Below are positions 22,589 through 31,201 of a stretch of 64,000 bases of DNA, in pieces. Source of the DNA: Conexibacter woesei Iso977N (GTDB taxonomy: Bacteria > Actinomycetota > Thermoleophilia > Solirubrobacterales > Solirubrobacteraceae). The translations under genes were made by a program, and so were the position numbers. The stretch lies in NCBI RefSeq assembly GCF_000424625.1, contig NZ_AUKG01000001.1, forward strand, positions 1,302,001-1,366,000, read 5' to 3'. The notes beneath the pieces are model-generated. The model worked only from the letters and a program-made list of their open reading frames with translations, searched no databases and had not been told where the DNA came from. Position 1 is the stretch's first letter, and each line of letters begins with the position of its first letter.

Positions 22589-25349
22589 CGCCGAGCTTGG
22601 CGAAGACGTGGCGCAGGTGGGTGCTGACCGTGTGCGGTGAGACGAACAGGCGCTCGGCGGCCTGGCGGTTGGTCAGGCCCTCGTTGACGAGCCCGACCAC
22701 ACGGCGTTCCGCTTCGGTCAGCGAGTCCCAGCCCGCCGGCGGCCGGTCGCGCTCGGCGCTGCCGCCGAGCCGGACGCCGTGCTCGCGCAGGCGGCCGCGC
22801 ACGCGTGCGGCGTGCCACTCGGCGCCGCACGACATGTAGGCGTCGAGCGAGGACATCAACAACGCGACGGTCTCGTCGCCGTCGCGCAGCTGCGCGAGGT
22901 CCTCCTGCGCCGAGCCGAGCCGGTGGGCGCACTGGCCGTGCGCGGTCAGCTCGGCCACCGCGGTCTCCAGCAGCGCGGCGCGGCGCGCGCCGTCCGGGTC
23001 CTCGGCGGACGGCAGGACCAGCGCCTCGGCGTGCGCGGCCAGGCCGGCGAGGAAGTGCGCGCCCGGGTTGCGCTGCGCCGCCTCGCGCGCGGTGCGCAGC
23101 GCCTCGGCGGCCAGCTCCGGGTCGTCGGCGCCCGCCGCCAGGCGCGCGAGGATCACCGGGTCGTGCGGCGCGCGCGGGAAGCGCGGCAGGGCCGTCTCGG
23201 CGCGGTCGTCGCCCAAGGCCTTCAACAACACGGCGCGACCGTGCTCGGCGCCCTCGGTCACGAACGCCTGCTGGGCCAGGATCCAGGCGCAGTGGCGCCG
23301 GACCTCCGGCGTGTCGGCCTGCAGGCCCGTCTCGGCCAGCGCCGCGCACTGCGCGCTCAGGCGCGTGTCGGAGCGCCACAGCGCCGCCTGGGCGACCGCT
23401 GCCGCTGCGCTCGCCTCCGAGACGTTGTGCAGCAGCCTCGACGGCCCGGCGGTGACCAACCCCTCCAACAACGCCAGCGCTTCCTCCAGGCGGCCGCCGA
23501 TGGTCAGCGCGACGCCGAGCGTCTCCTCGCACATCCGGACCGCCCACAGCTCGCCGGCCTCGCGCGCCGCGGCCAGGGCCGACTCCATGGTCGCGACCGC
23601 GGCGTCGACGTCGCCGAGGCCGTGGTAGCCGACGGTCGTCTGCAGCTTGCCGAGCGGGCCGGACGCGTCGCCCAGCGCCAGGCCGCCCGCCACGAGCTCC
23701 CCGTAGCGGGCGTTCGGCATCGCGTGGAAGAGGCGGGCGACGGTCATAGCGCCCTGCACGGCGGGGTCTGCGGGGAGCGCGGCGGCGGCCTGCTCGGCCG
23801 CGGCCATCTCGGCGTCGGCGGCCGCGAACCAGCCGCCGCCGACGAGGTTGCCGGCCAGCAGCGCGCGGTGGGTCGCCGCGCTGGCCGCGGCCGCCGGGTC
23901 GGTCGCGATCACGTCCTCCAAGAGCTCCAGCGCCCGGCGCGAGGCGGCGACGCGGACCGACGCGCTCAAGATGTACATGTTGGCGACCTGCTCCAGGACG
24001 CGCGCCTGCTCCAGCGGCGCGAGCTCCTCGAGGTAGGCGTCGGCGAACGCGCGGCCCTCCTCGGCGCGGTCGGCCGTGTGCAGGTGCAGCGCGGTCTCGG
24101 CGATCAGCGCGCCGCGCAGCGGGTCACCGCGCTCGGTCAGGCCGAAGGCGTGGAGCAGGAGGTCCGCGGCGGTCGGCGCGTCGGTGGCACCCAGCGCGCG
24201 CCCGGCGTCCAGCAGCGTCGCGGCCGCGGCGTGGTCGCCGGGCCGGGCCGAGGCGGTCAGCAGCGGCGCGACGCTCAGCGGCGACGCGCCGGCGGCGAGC
24301 AGGACGTCGGCGGCCTGGCGGCGCAGCGCGCCGAGCGCCGTGGCCGGCAGCGTGCCGAGCACGGCCTCGCGGACGAGGTCGTGGTCGAAGGCCACCGTGT
24401 CGCCGTCGCGGCGGACCAGGCCGGCGGCGGCGAGCGCGTCGGCGGCTTCGCGCACGTCGCCCGGCGCGGCCTCCAACATGGTGGACAACAGCGGCAGCGT
24501 CGTGGTGCGGCCGAGGGCCGCGGCGACGCCGGCGGTCGAGCGCGCCAGCGGCGGCAGCCGCGCGAGGCGCTCGCGCATCGACTCGCGCACGCGCGCGGGC
24601 AGCTCGCCGCGCTCGGCGTGCGCGACGCCGTCCTGGACGTGCAGCGCGCCGTCCTCGACCAACCCCATCAACAACTCGACGAGCGCGAACGGCTGGCCGT
24701 GCGCGCGCGCCGCGAGCGCCTGCAGCGCGGCGTCCGGCGGCGCGCCCGCGAGGTCGCCGACGACCGCGGCGACCGCCGCCGCGTCCAACGCACCCAGCGC
24801 GCAGGGCACGGCGCCGCCCGCGGTCAGGTCCTCCATCAACGCGCCCAGCGCGGTGGCCGACGGCTCGCCGCTCGGCGGGCGGCGCGCGAGGATCCAGGCG
24901 ACGGGGAGGTCGGCCAGCGCGGCGGTCAGCGCGCGCAGCGCGTCGAGCGTCGGCGGGTCGGCCCACTGGAGGTCGTCGATGACCACCAACAACGGCGCCT
25001 CCAGCGCCCGCGCCTCCAGCCGCTGCTCCAGCGCGGCGAGCAGCGCGTCGCGGTCGCCGCCGAGGGCCAGCGTGTCCAGCTCCGGGTCCGGGCCGAGCGC
25101 GTCGAGCAGCGGGGCGACCGGCAGGATCTGCTCGTCGGGCTGGGTCGCGCCGCGCACCGCGCCGAACCCGGCGCGGCCGGCGATCGCGACCGCCTCGTCG
25201 AGCAGCCGCGTCTTGCCGATCCCGGCGGCGCCGACGACGAGCGCGACGGTCGCGCGCTCGCGGGCGCCGGCGATCGCCTCGCCCAGCAGCGCGCGCTCGC
25301 GGTCGCGCCCGCGCAGCGGCAGGGCGTGGGCCGGGCGGCCGGTCGTCAT
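22539..25349 (-). CDS. LAL-type LuxR regulator with AAA/STAND ATPase (LAL-2)
   Basis: 936-aa STAND regulator. Walker A GAAGIGKT at 40-47, Walker B LLVVIDDLQWAD, an Ala/Leu-rich helical repeat region over most of the protein, and a C-terminal HTH with LTEAERRVVGLVNEGLTN and VSPHTVSTHLRHVFAKLG. The ATG overlaps the TGA of the upstream LAL-3 gene (ATGA), so the two are translationally coupled and probably made together, perhaps as partners. The long upstream extension of this frame is antisense to LAL-3 and is not coding. Signal and targets unknown. Confidence 0.88.
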   Translation of the reverse strand: MTTGRPAHALPLRGRDRERALLGEAIAGARERATVALVVGAAGIGKTRLLDEAVAIAGRAGFGAVRGATQPDEQILPVAPLLDALGPDPELDTLALGGDRDALLAALEQRLEARALEAPLLVVIDDLQWADPPTLDALRALTAALADLPVAWILARRPPSGEPSATALGALMEDLTAGGAVPCALGALDAAAVAAVVGDLAGAPPDAALQALAARAHGQPFALVELLMGLVEDGALHVQDGVAHAERGELPARVRESMRERLARLPPLARSTAGVAAALGRTTTLPLLSTMLEAAPGDVREAADALAAAGLVRRDGDTVAFDHDLVREAVLGTLPATALGALRRQAADVLLAAGASPLSVAPLLTASARPGDHAAAATLLDAGRALGATDAPTAADLLLHAFGLTERGDPLRGALIAETALHLHTADRAEEGRAFADAYLEELAPLEQARVLEQVANMYILSASVRVAASRRALELLEDVIATDPAAAASAATHRALLAGNLVGGGWFAAADAEMAAAEQAAAALPADPAVQGAMTVARLFHAMPNARYGELVAGGLALGDASGPLGKLQTTVGYHGLGDVDAAVATMESALAAAREAGELWAVRMCEETLGVALTIGGRLEEALALLEGLVTAGPSRLLHNVSEASAAAAVAQAALWRSDTRLSAQCAALAETGLQADTPEVRRHCAWILAQQAFVTEGAEHGRAVLLKALGDDRAETALPRFPRAPHDPVILARLAAGADDPELAAEALRTAREAAQRNPGAHFLAGLAAHAEALVLPSAEDPDGARRAALLETAVAELTAHGQCAHRLGSAQEDLAQLRDGDETVALLMSSLDAYMSCGAEWHAARVRGRLREHGVRLGGSAERDRPPAGWDSLTEAERRVVGLVNEGLTNRQAAERLFVSPHTVSTHLRHVFAKLGVSSRRELVARSLQAGG

Positions 25350-28093
25350 GCGTGGTGCAGGGCGTCCTGGTGGGCGCGCATCAGCTCGACGCGGGAGTGG
25401 ACGCCGAGCTTGTTGTAGGCCTCGCGCAGGTGCGAGCCGACGGTGTTGGGGGAGAGGTGCAGGCGCTCGCCGACCTGGCGGTTGGTGAGGCCGGCCGCGG
25501 CGAGCGCGGCGACCGCGCGCTGGGCCTCGGTCAGCGCGCCCCAGCCTGCGGCGGGCGCGAGCGCGGCGGCGTCGCCGGTCGCGGGTCCCGCCGTCACGCG
25601 GCGGCGCTCGCCGAGGTCCCTCAGGCGGGCGCGCACGCGCGCGAGGTCGGCGACGGCGCCCGCGCTCGCGTAGGCCTGCAGCGCGGCGTCGAGCGCGGCG
25701 ATCCGGGCGTCCCGGTCGGTCACCGCGGCCGCGCGGTCCTCGTGGGCGATCGCCGCCGCCAGCGGCGCGCCCGCGGCCAGCAGGTGCTCGGCGGCCGCGG
25801 CCATCGCCGCGGCGTCGCCGCTGGCGATCGCCTCGGTGTGCGTCTTGCTGCCCCAGAGGACCGGCGTGTGCGGGGCGCACGCCGCGCGCTCCCGGGCAAG
25901 GCCTACAGCTTGGTCCATCAGCGCCGGGTCGCCGAGCGCGGCGGCGACGCGGGCCAGCCGCGGAGCATCGCCCGGCTCGGACGGGAAGCGCGGCACGCCG
26001 GCCGCCGCGCCGCGGCGCATGCCCTCGCGGTCGCCGCGGAAGAACGCGTCGAGCGTGAGCATCCAGCCGACGTGGTGGCGGACGCCGCGCGAGCCCTCGC
26101 GCAGCAGGTCGTCGGCCAGCGCCAGCGCGCGCTCGCGCCCCGCGGCGTCGCCGAGGTGCGTCACGACGCGCAGGTAGGCGACGAGCGCCGCGCCGTCGCC
26201 GGTCGCGCCGAGCGGGCCGGCGTCGATCACGCGCTGCAGGACCGTGTGGGCCTCGTCGAGGCGGCCGAGCACGAGCAGCTGGCGCCCGCGGACGCTGTCC
26301 CACATCCGCTCCGCCCACGCCTGGCGGGTGATCCGCGCGCCCGCGGCCGCGCGCTCGGCGAGCTCCAGCGCGGCGCCGACCTCGCCCAGCGCGGCGAGCG
26401 CGTCGCCGCGCATCAGGCCGATCTCGTCCAGGACGCGCTGGTCGTCGTCGTCGGCCTCGTGCGCGAGCCGCTCGGCCTCGTCGCAGAGCACGAGCGTCTT
26501 GCGCAGGTCGCCCTCGGCGCACGCCAGCAGCGCGAGCGCCCGGACGCGCGCCCCGGTCGGCGGGCCGTCCTGGACGCGGATCGTCTCGGCGACCGCGCGC
26601 GCCTCCGCGTGGTCGCCGGAGACGGCGAGGTTGGCGAGCAGCCGGACGCGGTGGCGCGCGGCCAGCCCCGGCGACAGCCCGGGCAGCGCGAGCGCGCGGC
26701 GGCCGTGGGCGGTCCGGACGTCGGCCGACAACCCCAACATCTCGGCGACGCGCAGCAGGATCTCGCCCTCCTGCTCGGCGGTCAGGTCCTCGTCCTGGAG
26801 CGCCTGCTCGGCGAACGCGAGCGCCTCGCGGTCGTGGCCCGCGGCGTGCAGCAGCAGCGCGGTCTCGGCGACCAGCGGCGCGCGCAGCGGGTCGGTGGCG
26901 TCGATCAGCTCCAGCGCGCGGCGCCCGACGCGGGCGGCCGCCGCGGGGTCGGCGGGGCCCAGCGTCCTGGCGGCGGTCAGCAGCGTCGCGGCGGCGTCGC
27001 GGTCGCCCGCGTCGGCGGAGGCGACGAGCGCGGCGGCGACGTCGGACGGCGTCCCGCCCGCGGTCAGCAGCACGTCGGCGGCGTGGCGCAGCAGCGCGCG
27101 GCGCTCGGCCGCCGGGATCGTGTCGAGGACCGCCTGGCGCAGCAGGTCGTGGCGGAACGACAGCGCGGCGCCGTCGCTGGTCAGCAGGTCGGCGGCGATG
27201 ACCGCGTCGACCGGGCCGAGCAGGACCGACGGCGCGAGGTCGAGCATCGCCGACAGCTGCGCGAACGAGCACGAGCGGCCGAGCACGGCGGCGGCGCGGG
27301 CGACGTCGCGCGACGCGGGGCCGAGGCGGCGCAGGCGGACGCGCATCGTCTCGCGGATCCGGGCGGGCAGGCGCGGCGCCGCGACCTCGGCGACGCCGTC
27401 GGCGATCCGGATCGCGCGCTCCTCCTGGAGGCCGCGCAGCAGCTCGACGAGCAGGAACGGCGAGCCCTGCGCGCGGCGGGCGAGCGTCAGCAGCTCCGGT
27501 CCCGGCGGCGCGCCCGCCAGCTCGGCCAGCGCGGCGGCGACCGCGGTCTCGGCCAGCGGCTCGAGCGTCAGGCGCGGCGCGCCCGCGGCCTCCCACGCGG
27601 TGGCGGCGGCGCGCAGCTCCGGCGACGCCTCGCCGGGGCGGAAGGCCAGCAGCCACAGGACCGGCGCGGCGGCCAGGCGCGAGGTCAGGAAGCGCAGGCC
27701 GGCGATCGTGCCCGCGTCGGCCCATTGGAGGTCGTCGAGCAGCACGACCGCGGGCGCCGCGGCGGCGGCCTCGCGCAGGCGGTGCTCGGCGTCGCGGATG
27801 ATCTGCAGGCGCTGCGCGGCGGGGTCGCCCGTGAGGTCGTCGCCCGCGCCGGGCGCGCCGAGCGCGGCACGCAGCACGCCGAGCGGGACGAGCCGGTCGC
27901 GCGGCTCGGCGCCCGCGGCGGCGACCGTCGCGCCCGCGTCGGACGCCAGCTCCCGCGCCTCGGCGAGCAGCCGCGTCTTGCCCAGGCCCGCGCTGCCGTC
28001 GGCGAGGATCACGCCGCCGCCGTCCACCAGCGCGGCGAGGCGCCCCGCGATCGCGGCGCGCTCCGCGTCACGTCCGTGCAGGCGGTGGGGCAC
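25346..28093 (-). CDS. LAL-type LuxR regulator with AAA/STAND ATPase (LAL-3)
   Basis: 915-aa STAND regulator. Walker A GSAGLGKT at 33-40, Walker B AVVLLDDLQWAD, helical repeats, and a C-terminal LuxR HTH with LTEAQRAVAALAAAGLTN and LSPNTVGSHLREAYNKLGV. Start GTG 28093: the conserved LHGRDAER follows directly, and a -10-like TACGGT ends 6 nt upstream on the minus strand, whereas further upstream codons are not conserved-looking. First gene of a coupled LAL-3/LAL-2 unit, divergent from an oxidoreductase gene with 111 bp between. Confidence 0.88.
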   Translation of the reverse strand: MPHRLHGRDAERAAIAGRLAALVDGGGVILADGSAGLGKTRLLAEARELASDAGATVAAAGAEPRDRLVPLGVLRAALGAPGAGDDLTGDPAAQRLQIIRDAEHRLREAAAAAPAVVLLDDLQWADAGTIAGLRFLTSRLAAAPVLWLLAFRPGEASPELRAAATAWEAAGAPRLTLEPLAETAVAAALAELAGAPPGPELLTLARRAQGSPFLLVELLRGLQEERAIRIADGVAEVAAPRLPARIRETMRVRLRRLGPASRDVARAAAVLGRSCSFAQLSAMLDLAPSVLLGPVDAVIAADLLTSDGAALSFRHDLLRQAVLDTIPAAERRALLRHAADVLLTAGGTPSDVAAALVASADAGDRDAAATLLTAARTLGPADPAAAARVGRRALELIDATDPLRAPLVAETALLLHAAGHDREALAFAEQALQDEDLTAEQEGEILLRVAEMLGLSADVRTAHGRRALALPGLSPGLAARHRVRLLANLAVSGDHAEARAVAETIRVQDGPPTGARVRALALLACAEGDLRKTLVLCDEAERLAHEADDDDQRVLDEIGLMRGDALAALGEVGAALELAERAAAGARITRQAWAERMWDSVRGRQLLVLGRLDEAHTVLQRVIDAGPLGATGDGAALVAYLRVVTHLGDAAGRERALALADDLLREGSRGVRHHVGWMLTLDAFFRGDREGMRRGAAAGVPRFPSEPGDAPRLARVAAALGDPALMDQAVGLARERAACAPHTPVLWGSKTHTEAIASGDAAAMAAAAEHLLAAGAPLAAAIAHEDRAAAVTDRDARIAALDAALQAYASAGAVADLARVRARLRDLGERRRVTAGPATGDAAALAPAAGWGALTEAQRAVAALAAAGLTNRQVGERLHLSPNTVGSHLREAYNKLGVHSRVELMRAHQDALHHA

Positions 28094-28099
28094 GGCGCC

Positions 28100-28105
28100 A
28101 CCGTA
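28100..28105 (-). promoter_or_regulatory. -10-like TACGGT of LAL-3, leaderless geometry
   Basis: On the minus strand TACGGT ends 6 nt before GTG 28093. Confidence 0.45.
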
Positions 28106-28139
28106 AACGCTTTCGCGCGCGCGGCAAAGGAACCCGCGC

Positions 28140-28172
28140 GAACCGGCATCAGTGGCACGGGAACGGCATTGG
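28140..28172 (+). promoter_or_regulatory. paired GAAC(C)GGCAT boxes, candidate operator
   Basis: GAACCGGCAT (28140-28149) and GAACGGCATTGG (28161-28172) are direct repeats 21 bp apart, two helical turns, in the divergent LAL-3/oxidoreductase promoter region. A third copy is at 18658. Confidence 0.45.
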
Positions 28173-28191
28173 CGCGCCCGCGTTCGGCGCA

Positions 28192-28197
28192 TAGCGT
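28192..28197 (+). promoter_or_regulatory. -10-like TAGCGT, leaderless geometry
   Basis: TAGCGT ends 7 nt before the ATG at 28205. Confidence 0.45.
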
Positions 28198-28204
28198 GCT
28201 GGCC

Positions 28205-29149
28205 ATGGGAGATGCGATGCGCGCACTGCGCCTGCACGAGCACGGGGGCCCTGAGCAGCTGCGGTACGAAGACCGGGCGCCGGTCCCGCCCACGACGACC
28301 GGGGACGTCCTGATCGCCGTCCACGCCGCGTCGTTCACGCCCGGCGAGCTGGACTGGCCGTCGACCTGGGTCGACCGCTCCGGCCACGACCGCCGCCCGG
28401 TCGTGCCCTGCCACGAGGTCTCCGGCGTGGTCGAGGCGCTCGGGTTCGGCGCCGCCGGGCTCTGCGTCGGCGACGAGGTCTACGGGTTGACCGACTGGTA
28501 CCGCGACGGCGCCGCGGCCGACTACGTGGCGGTCGAGGCGCGCAACGTCGCGCGCAAGCCGGCGTCGCTGGACCACGTCGCGGCCGCGACGATCCCGCTC
28601 GCGGGGCTGACCGCGTGGCAGGGCCTGTTCCGCCACGGCGCGCTGCGGCCCGGCCAGACGGTCCTGATCCACGGCGCGGGCGGCGGCGTCGGGACGCTCG
28701 CCGTCCAGCTCGCGCACCTCGCGGGCGCGCGGGTGGTCGCGACCGGCCGGCCGGACGCCGCGGAGCTGGTGACCGCGCTCGGCGCCGACGTCTTCGCCGA
28801 CGCGGCCGACGCGACGTTCGGCGACCCGGGTCAGGTCGCGCTCGTGCTCGACCTCGTCGGCGGCGCGCTGCTGGAGCGGTCCTGGCCGCTGGTCGAGCCG
28901 GGCGGCGCGGTCGTCTCGATCGCCGAGCCGCCGGACGCCCAGGAGGCCGCGCGCCGCGGCGTCGCCGCGAAGTACTTCGTGGTCGAGCCCGACCGCGCGG
29001 GCCTGGACGAGCTGACCGCCCGGATCGACGCGGGCGAGCTGCGCGCGGTCGTCGGCGCGACCTGCGACCTGGACGAGCAGGCGCCGGCCGCGATCGCCGC
29101 CAAGGAGCGCGGCGGCACGACCGGCAAGCTGGCGCTGCAGGTGCGCTGA
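28205..29149 (+). CDS. zinc-free MDR oxidoreductase (quinone oxidoreductase-like)
   Basis: 314-aa medium-chain dehydrogenase/reductase. GroES-like N-terminal domain (about 5-130) begins MRALRLHEHGGPEQLRYED; the Rossmann domain has the NADPH motif HGAGGGVGTLAVQLA near residue 155-170. The catalytic-zinc and structural-zinc cysteines of alcohol dehydrogenases are missing, which places it with the QOR/zeta-crystallin-like enzymes. Likely role: NADPH-dependent reduction of quinones or enones. It is the only enzyme within the LAL/LysR cluster and is divergent from LAL-3, so it is the obvious candidate target. An ATG four codons in (28217) is an alternative start. Confidence 0.85.
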   Translation: MGDAMRALRLHEHGGPEQLRYEDRAPVPPTTTGDVLIAVHAASFTPGELDWPSTWVDRSGHDRRPVVPCHEVSGVVEALGFGAAGLCVGDEVYGLTDWYRDGAAADYVAVEARNVARKPASLDHVAAATIPLAGLTAWQGLFRHGALRPGQTVLIHGAGGGVGTLAVQLAHLAGARVVATGRPDAAELVTALGADVFADAADATFGDPGQVALVLDLVGGALLERSWPLVEPGGAVVSIAEPPDAQEAARRGVAAKYFVVEPDRAGLDELTARIDAGELRAVVGATCDLDEQAPAAIAAKERGGTTGKLALQVR

Positions 29150-29150
29150 C

Positions 29151-29183
29151 GCAGTCATGACCTAGGTCGCGCATGCAGTCATG
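29151..29183. promoter_or_regulatory. repeat-rich promoter region before LysR pair
   Basis: GCAGTCATG occurs at 29151-29159 and 29175-29183 (24 bp apart), with the perfect palindrome GACCTAGGTC (29158-29167) between. It precedes the -10-like hexamer by about 30 bp, where a LysR autoregulatory site would be expected. Confidence 0.45.
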
Positions 29184-29212
29184 TTGCGTACGCCCGCGCT
29201 CCGGCACGGGCG

Positions 29213-29218
29213 TAGGTT
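29213..29218 (+). promoter_or_regulatory. -10-like TAGGTT, leaderless geometry
   Basis: TAGGTT ends 6 nt before the ATG at 29225. Confidence 0.45.
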
Positions 29219-29224
29219 CGGGCC

Positions 29225-30226
29225 ATGACCGTGACCTCGCTGGCGCCGCCCTCCCGGCGCCGGTCCCCCCAGAGCCTGATCGACGTCTCCCCGCGTCTGC
29301 TGCGCTGCTTCGTCACGCTCGGCGAGGAGCTGCACTTCGGTCGCGCGGCCGACCGCCTGTTCGTCGCCCAGCCCGCGCTGTCGCGCTCGATCAAGCAGCT
29401 CGAGCTCCTGCTCGGCCGCCAGCTGTTCGTCCGGACCACCCGGACCGTCGCGCTGACGCCGAGCGCCGCGATCCTGCTGCCCGCCGCACGCGAGGTGCTC
29501 GCCTCGCTCGGCGCGCTCTCTGAGGACCTCGCGGCCGCCCACGACACGCTGCGCGTCGCGCACCTGCCGTTCACCGACACGGTCGCGGTCCTGCTCGACG
29601 CGTACGCCCAGGGCGCGCCCGCGACGCCGGTGCGCGAGACGACGCTCGGGCCGAGCGACCAGCTCGCCGCGCTGCGCGACGGGCGCCTGGACGTCGCGTT
29701 CTGCCGCGGGCCGCTCGGCGAGGACCCGGCGCTGCGCTCGCATGTTGTACGCCTCGATCCGCTGATGGTCGGCGTGATCGGGCGCGACCCGGCGCTCGAC
29801 CGCCCGGTCGACCTGCGCCGCCGGACCGTCGCGGTCGCCCACGACCCGGCCGCGGCCGACGACTTCGGCGCGTTCGTCGGCGCCTACGAGGCGGCGGCGG
29901 GCGTGACGATCCGGCGCGTCCCGGTCGCCACCGGGTCCGGGACCGAGGCCTATGCCATGCGCCGCGCGGGCGCGCACGCCTACGTGACGCTGCGCTCGCG
30001 CGGCGTCCGGCTCGACGCGCCGTGCCCGCTCGTCGGCGCGCTGCCGCTGCAGGCCTACTACGCCTGGACGCTGGTCTGGCGCCGCAGCGCGCCGGCGCCG
30101 GTGCGGCGGTTCGTGGAGGTCGCGACCGAGGTCGCGGCCACGCGCGGGTGGCTCGACACGACCGCGCTGCCCGGCGAGCCCTGGATCCCGGAGGCGGACG
30201 GCGGATGGACGGCGCTGGCGGCGTAG
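29225..30226 (+). CDS. LysR-family transcriptional regulator (first of a pair)
   Basis: 333-aa LysR regulator. The winged HTH starts after a 20-residue basic leader: LLRCFVTLGEELHFGRAADRL, then FVAQPALSRSIKQLELLLG and FVRTTRTVALTPSA. Effector domain about 110-300 with VAHLPFTDTVAVLLDAYA-like strands. The next gene, another LysR, starts inside the last 22 nt, so the two are coupled. Their sequences are related but clearly distinct. Target unknown; the divergent neighbourhood offers the oxidoreductase or LAL-4. Confidence 0.88.
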   Translation: MTVTSLAPPSRRRSPQSLIDVSPRLLRCFVTLGEELHFGRAADRLFVAQPALSRSIKQLELLLGRQLFVRTTRTVALTPSAAILLPAAREVLASLGALSEDLAAAHDTLRVAHLPFTDTVAVLLDAYAQGAPATPVRETTLGPSDQLAALRDGRLDVAFCRGPLGEDPALRSHVVRLDPLMVGVIGRDPALDRPVDLRRRTVAVAHDPAAADDFGAFVGAYEAAAGVTIRRVPVATGSGTEAYAMRRAGAHAYVTLRSRGVRLDAPCPLVGALPLQAYYAWTLVWRRSAPAPVRRFVEVATEVAATRGWLDTTALPGEPWIPEADGGWTALAA

Positions 30227-31176
30227 AGCTGCGCCCGCGGCTGCTCGCGCAGTTCGTCGTGCTCGCCGACCACGGCGACGTGCGCAGGGCGGCCGAGGCG
30301 CTGGACGTCACGCCGCGCGCGCTGTCGCGGGCGGTGCGCGAGCTGGAGGCCGGCGCGCGCGAGCCGCTGCTGGAGCGCGGGACGCGGACGGTCGCGCTGA
30401 CCCCGGCGGGCGCGCGGCTGGTGGCGAGCGCGCGCAGGGTGCTGCGCGCGGTCGACCGCTTCGACGCGCTGGCGCTGGCCGACCGCGACGTCCTGCGCGT
30501 CGCGCACGTCGCCAACGCCGACACGCTGTCGGCGATCCTCGACCACGCCGCCGCGCGCGACGGCGCCGACGGCGCGGCGTTGGCCGAGCACGTCGCCTCC
30601 GGCGACCAGCAGCTGCGCGAGCTGGCCGACCACCGCCTCGACCTCGCGGTCTGTCCGGTCCGGGGCGCGATCCCGGACGAGCTGGAGGCGCTGCCGCTGC
30701 GGCTGGACCCGCTCGTCGTCGTCGGTGGTCTCGCTCACGACGATGTTGATGTGGTCGATCCCGACGACGGGATCCCGCTGCTCGTCGCCGAGTACGGCGC
30801 GGCGTGGCCGGTCTACGACCTGCTCGTCGCGGAGCTGGCCGCGCGGCGGCCGGGGTGCGTCGTGGAGCGCGTCGAGGTCCCGATCGGCTCGGGCCGCGAG
30901 CTGGCGGCGCTGCTGCGCCGGGCCGCGGGCGCGCGCGTGCTGGTGCCGTCGTCCACGCTGCCGGACGGCGCGGCGCGCAGCCTGCGCGTCCGGCCGCTGG
31001 GCCCGGAGCAGCCGTGCGTCGCCTGGCACCTCGTGTGGCGCGCGGGCGTCGCGGCGCCGGGCCTGGACGGGCTGATCGCCGCCGCCTGCGAGGTCGCGCT
31101 GGCGCGCGGCTGGCGCGGGGTGGCGGAGGGCACGCCGCCGCCGTGGGTCGCCGCGGGCTATCGCGACTTCCCGTAG
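30205..31176 (+). CDS. LysR-family transcriptional regulator (second of a pair)
   Basis: 323-aa LysR regulator. HTH region: LLAQFVVLADHGDVRRAAEALDVTPRALSRAVRELEAG (split by the wing) and LLERGTRTVALTPAGARLV; effector domain about 95-300 with HVANADTLSAILDHAA and the VVGGLAHDD strand. The recognition helix differs from its neighbour (VTPRALSRAVREL versus VAQPALSRSIKQL), so the DNA sites probably differ. ATG 30205 lies within the preceding gene, giving a 22-nt overlap. A patch near 30740-30760 uses unusual GAT/GTT codons. Confidence 0.85.
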   Translation: MDGAGGVELRPRLLAQFVVLADHGDVRRAAEALDVTPRALSRAVRELEAGAREPLLERGTRTVALTPAGARLVASARRVLRAVDRFDALALADRDVLRVAHVANADTLSAILDHAAARDGADGAALAEHVASGDQQLRELADHRLDLAVCPVRGAIPDELEALPLRLDPLVVVGGLAHDDVDVVDPDDGIPLLVAEYGAAWPVYDLLVAELAARRPGCVVERVEVPIGSGRELAALLRRAAGARVLVPSSTLPDGAARSLRVRPLGPEQPCVAWHLVWRAGVAAPGLDGLIAAACEVALARGWRGVAEGTPPPWVAAGYRDFP

Positions 31177-31201
31177 GAGATGTGGTTGGGTGGGGCCCGT
31201 C

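Noticed and set aside
22779-25418. Long open frame on the plus strand opposite LAL-2
   Set aside because: Low-complexity Arg/Gly/Gln translation; LAL-2 on the minus strand has Walker and HTH motifs.
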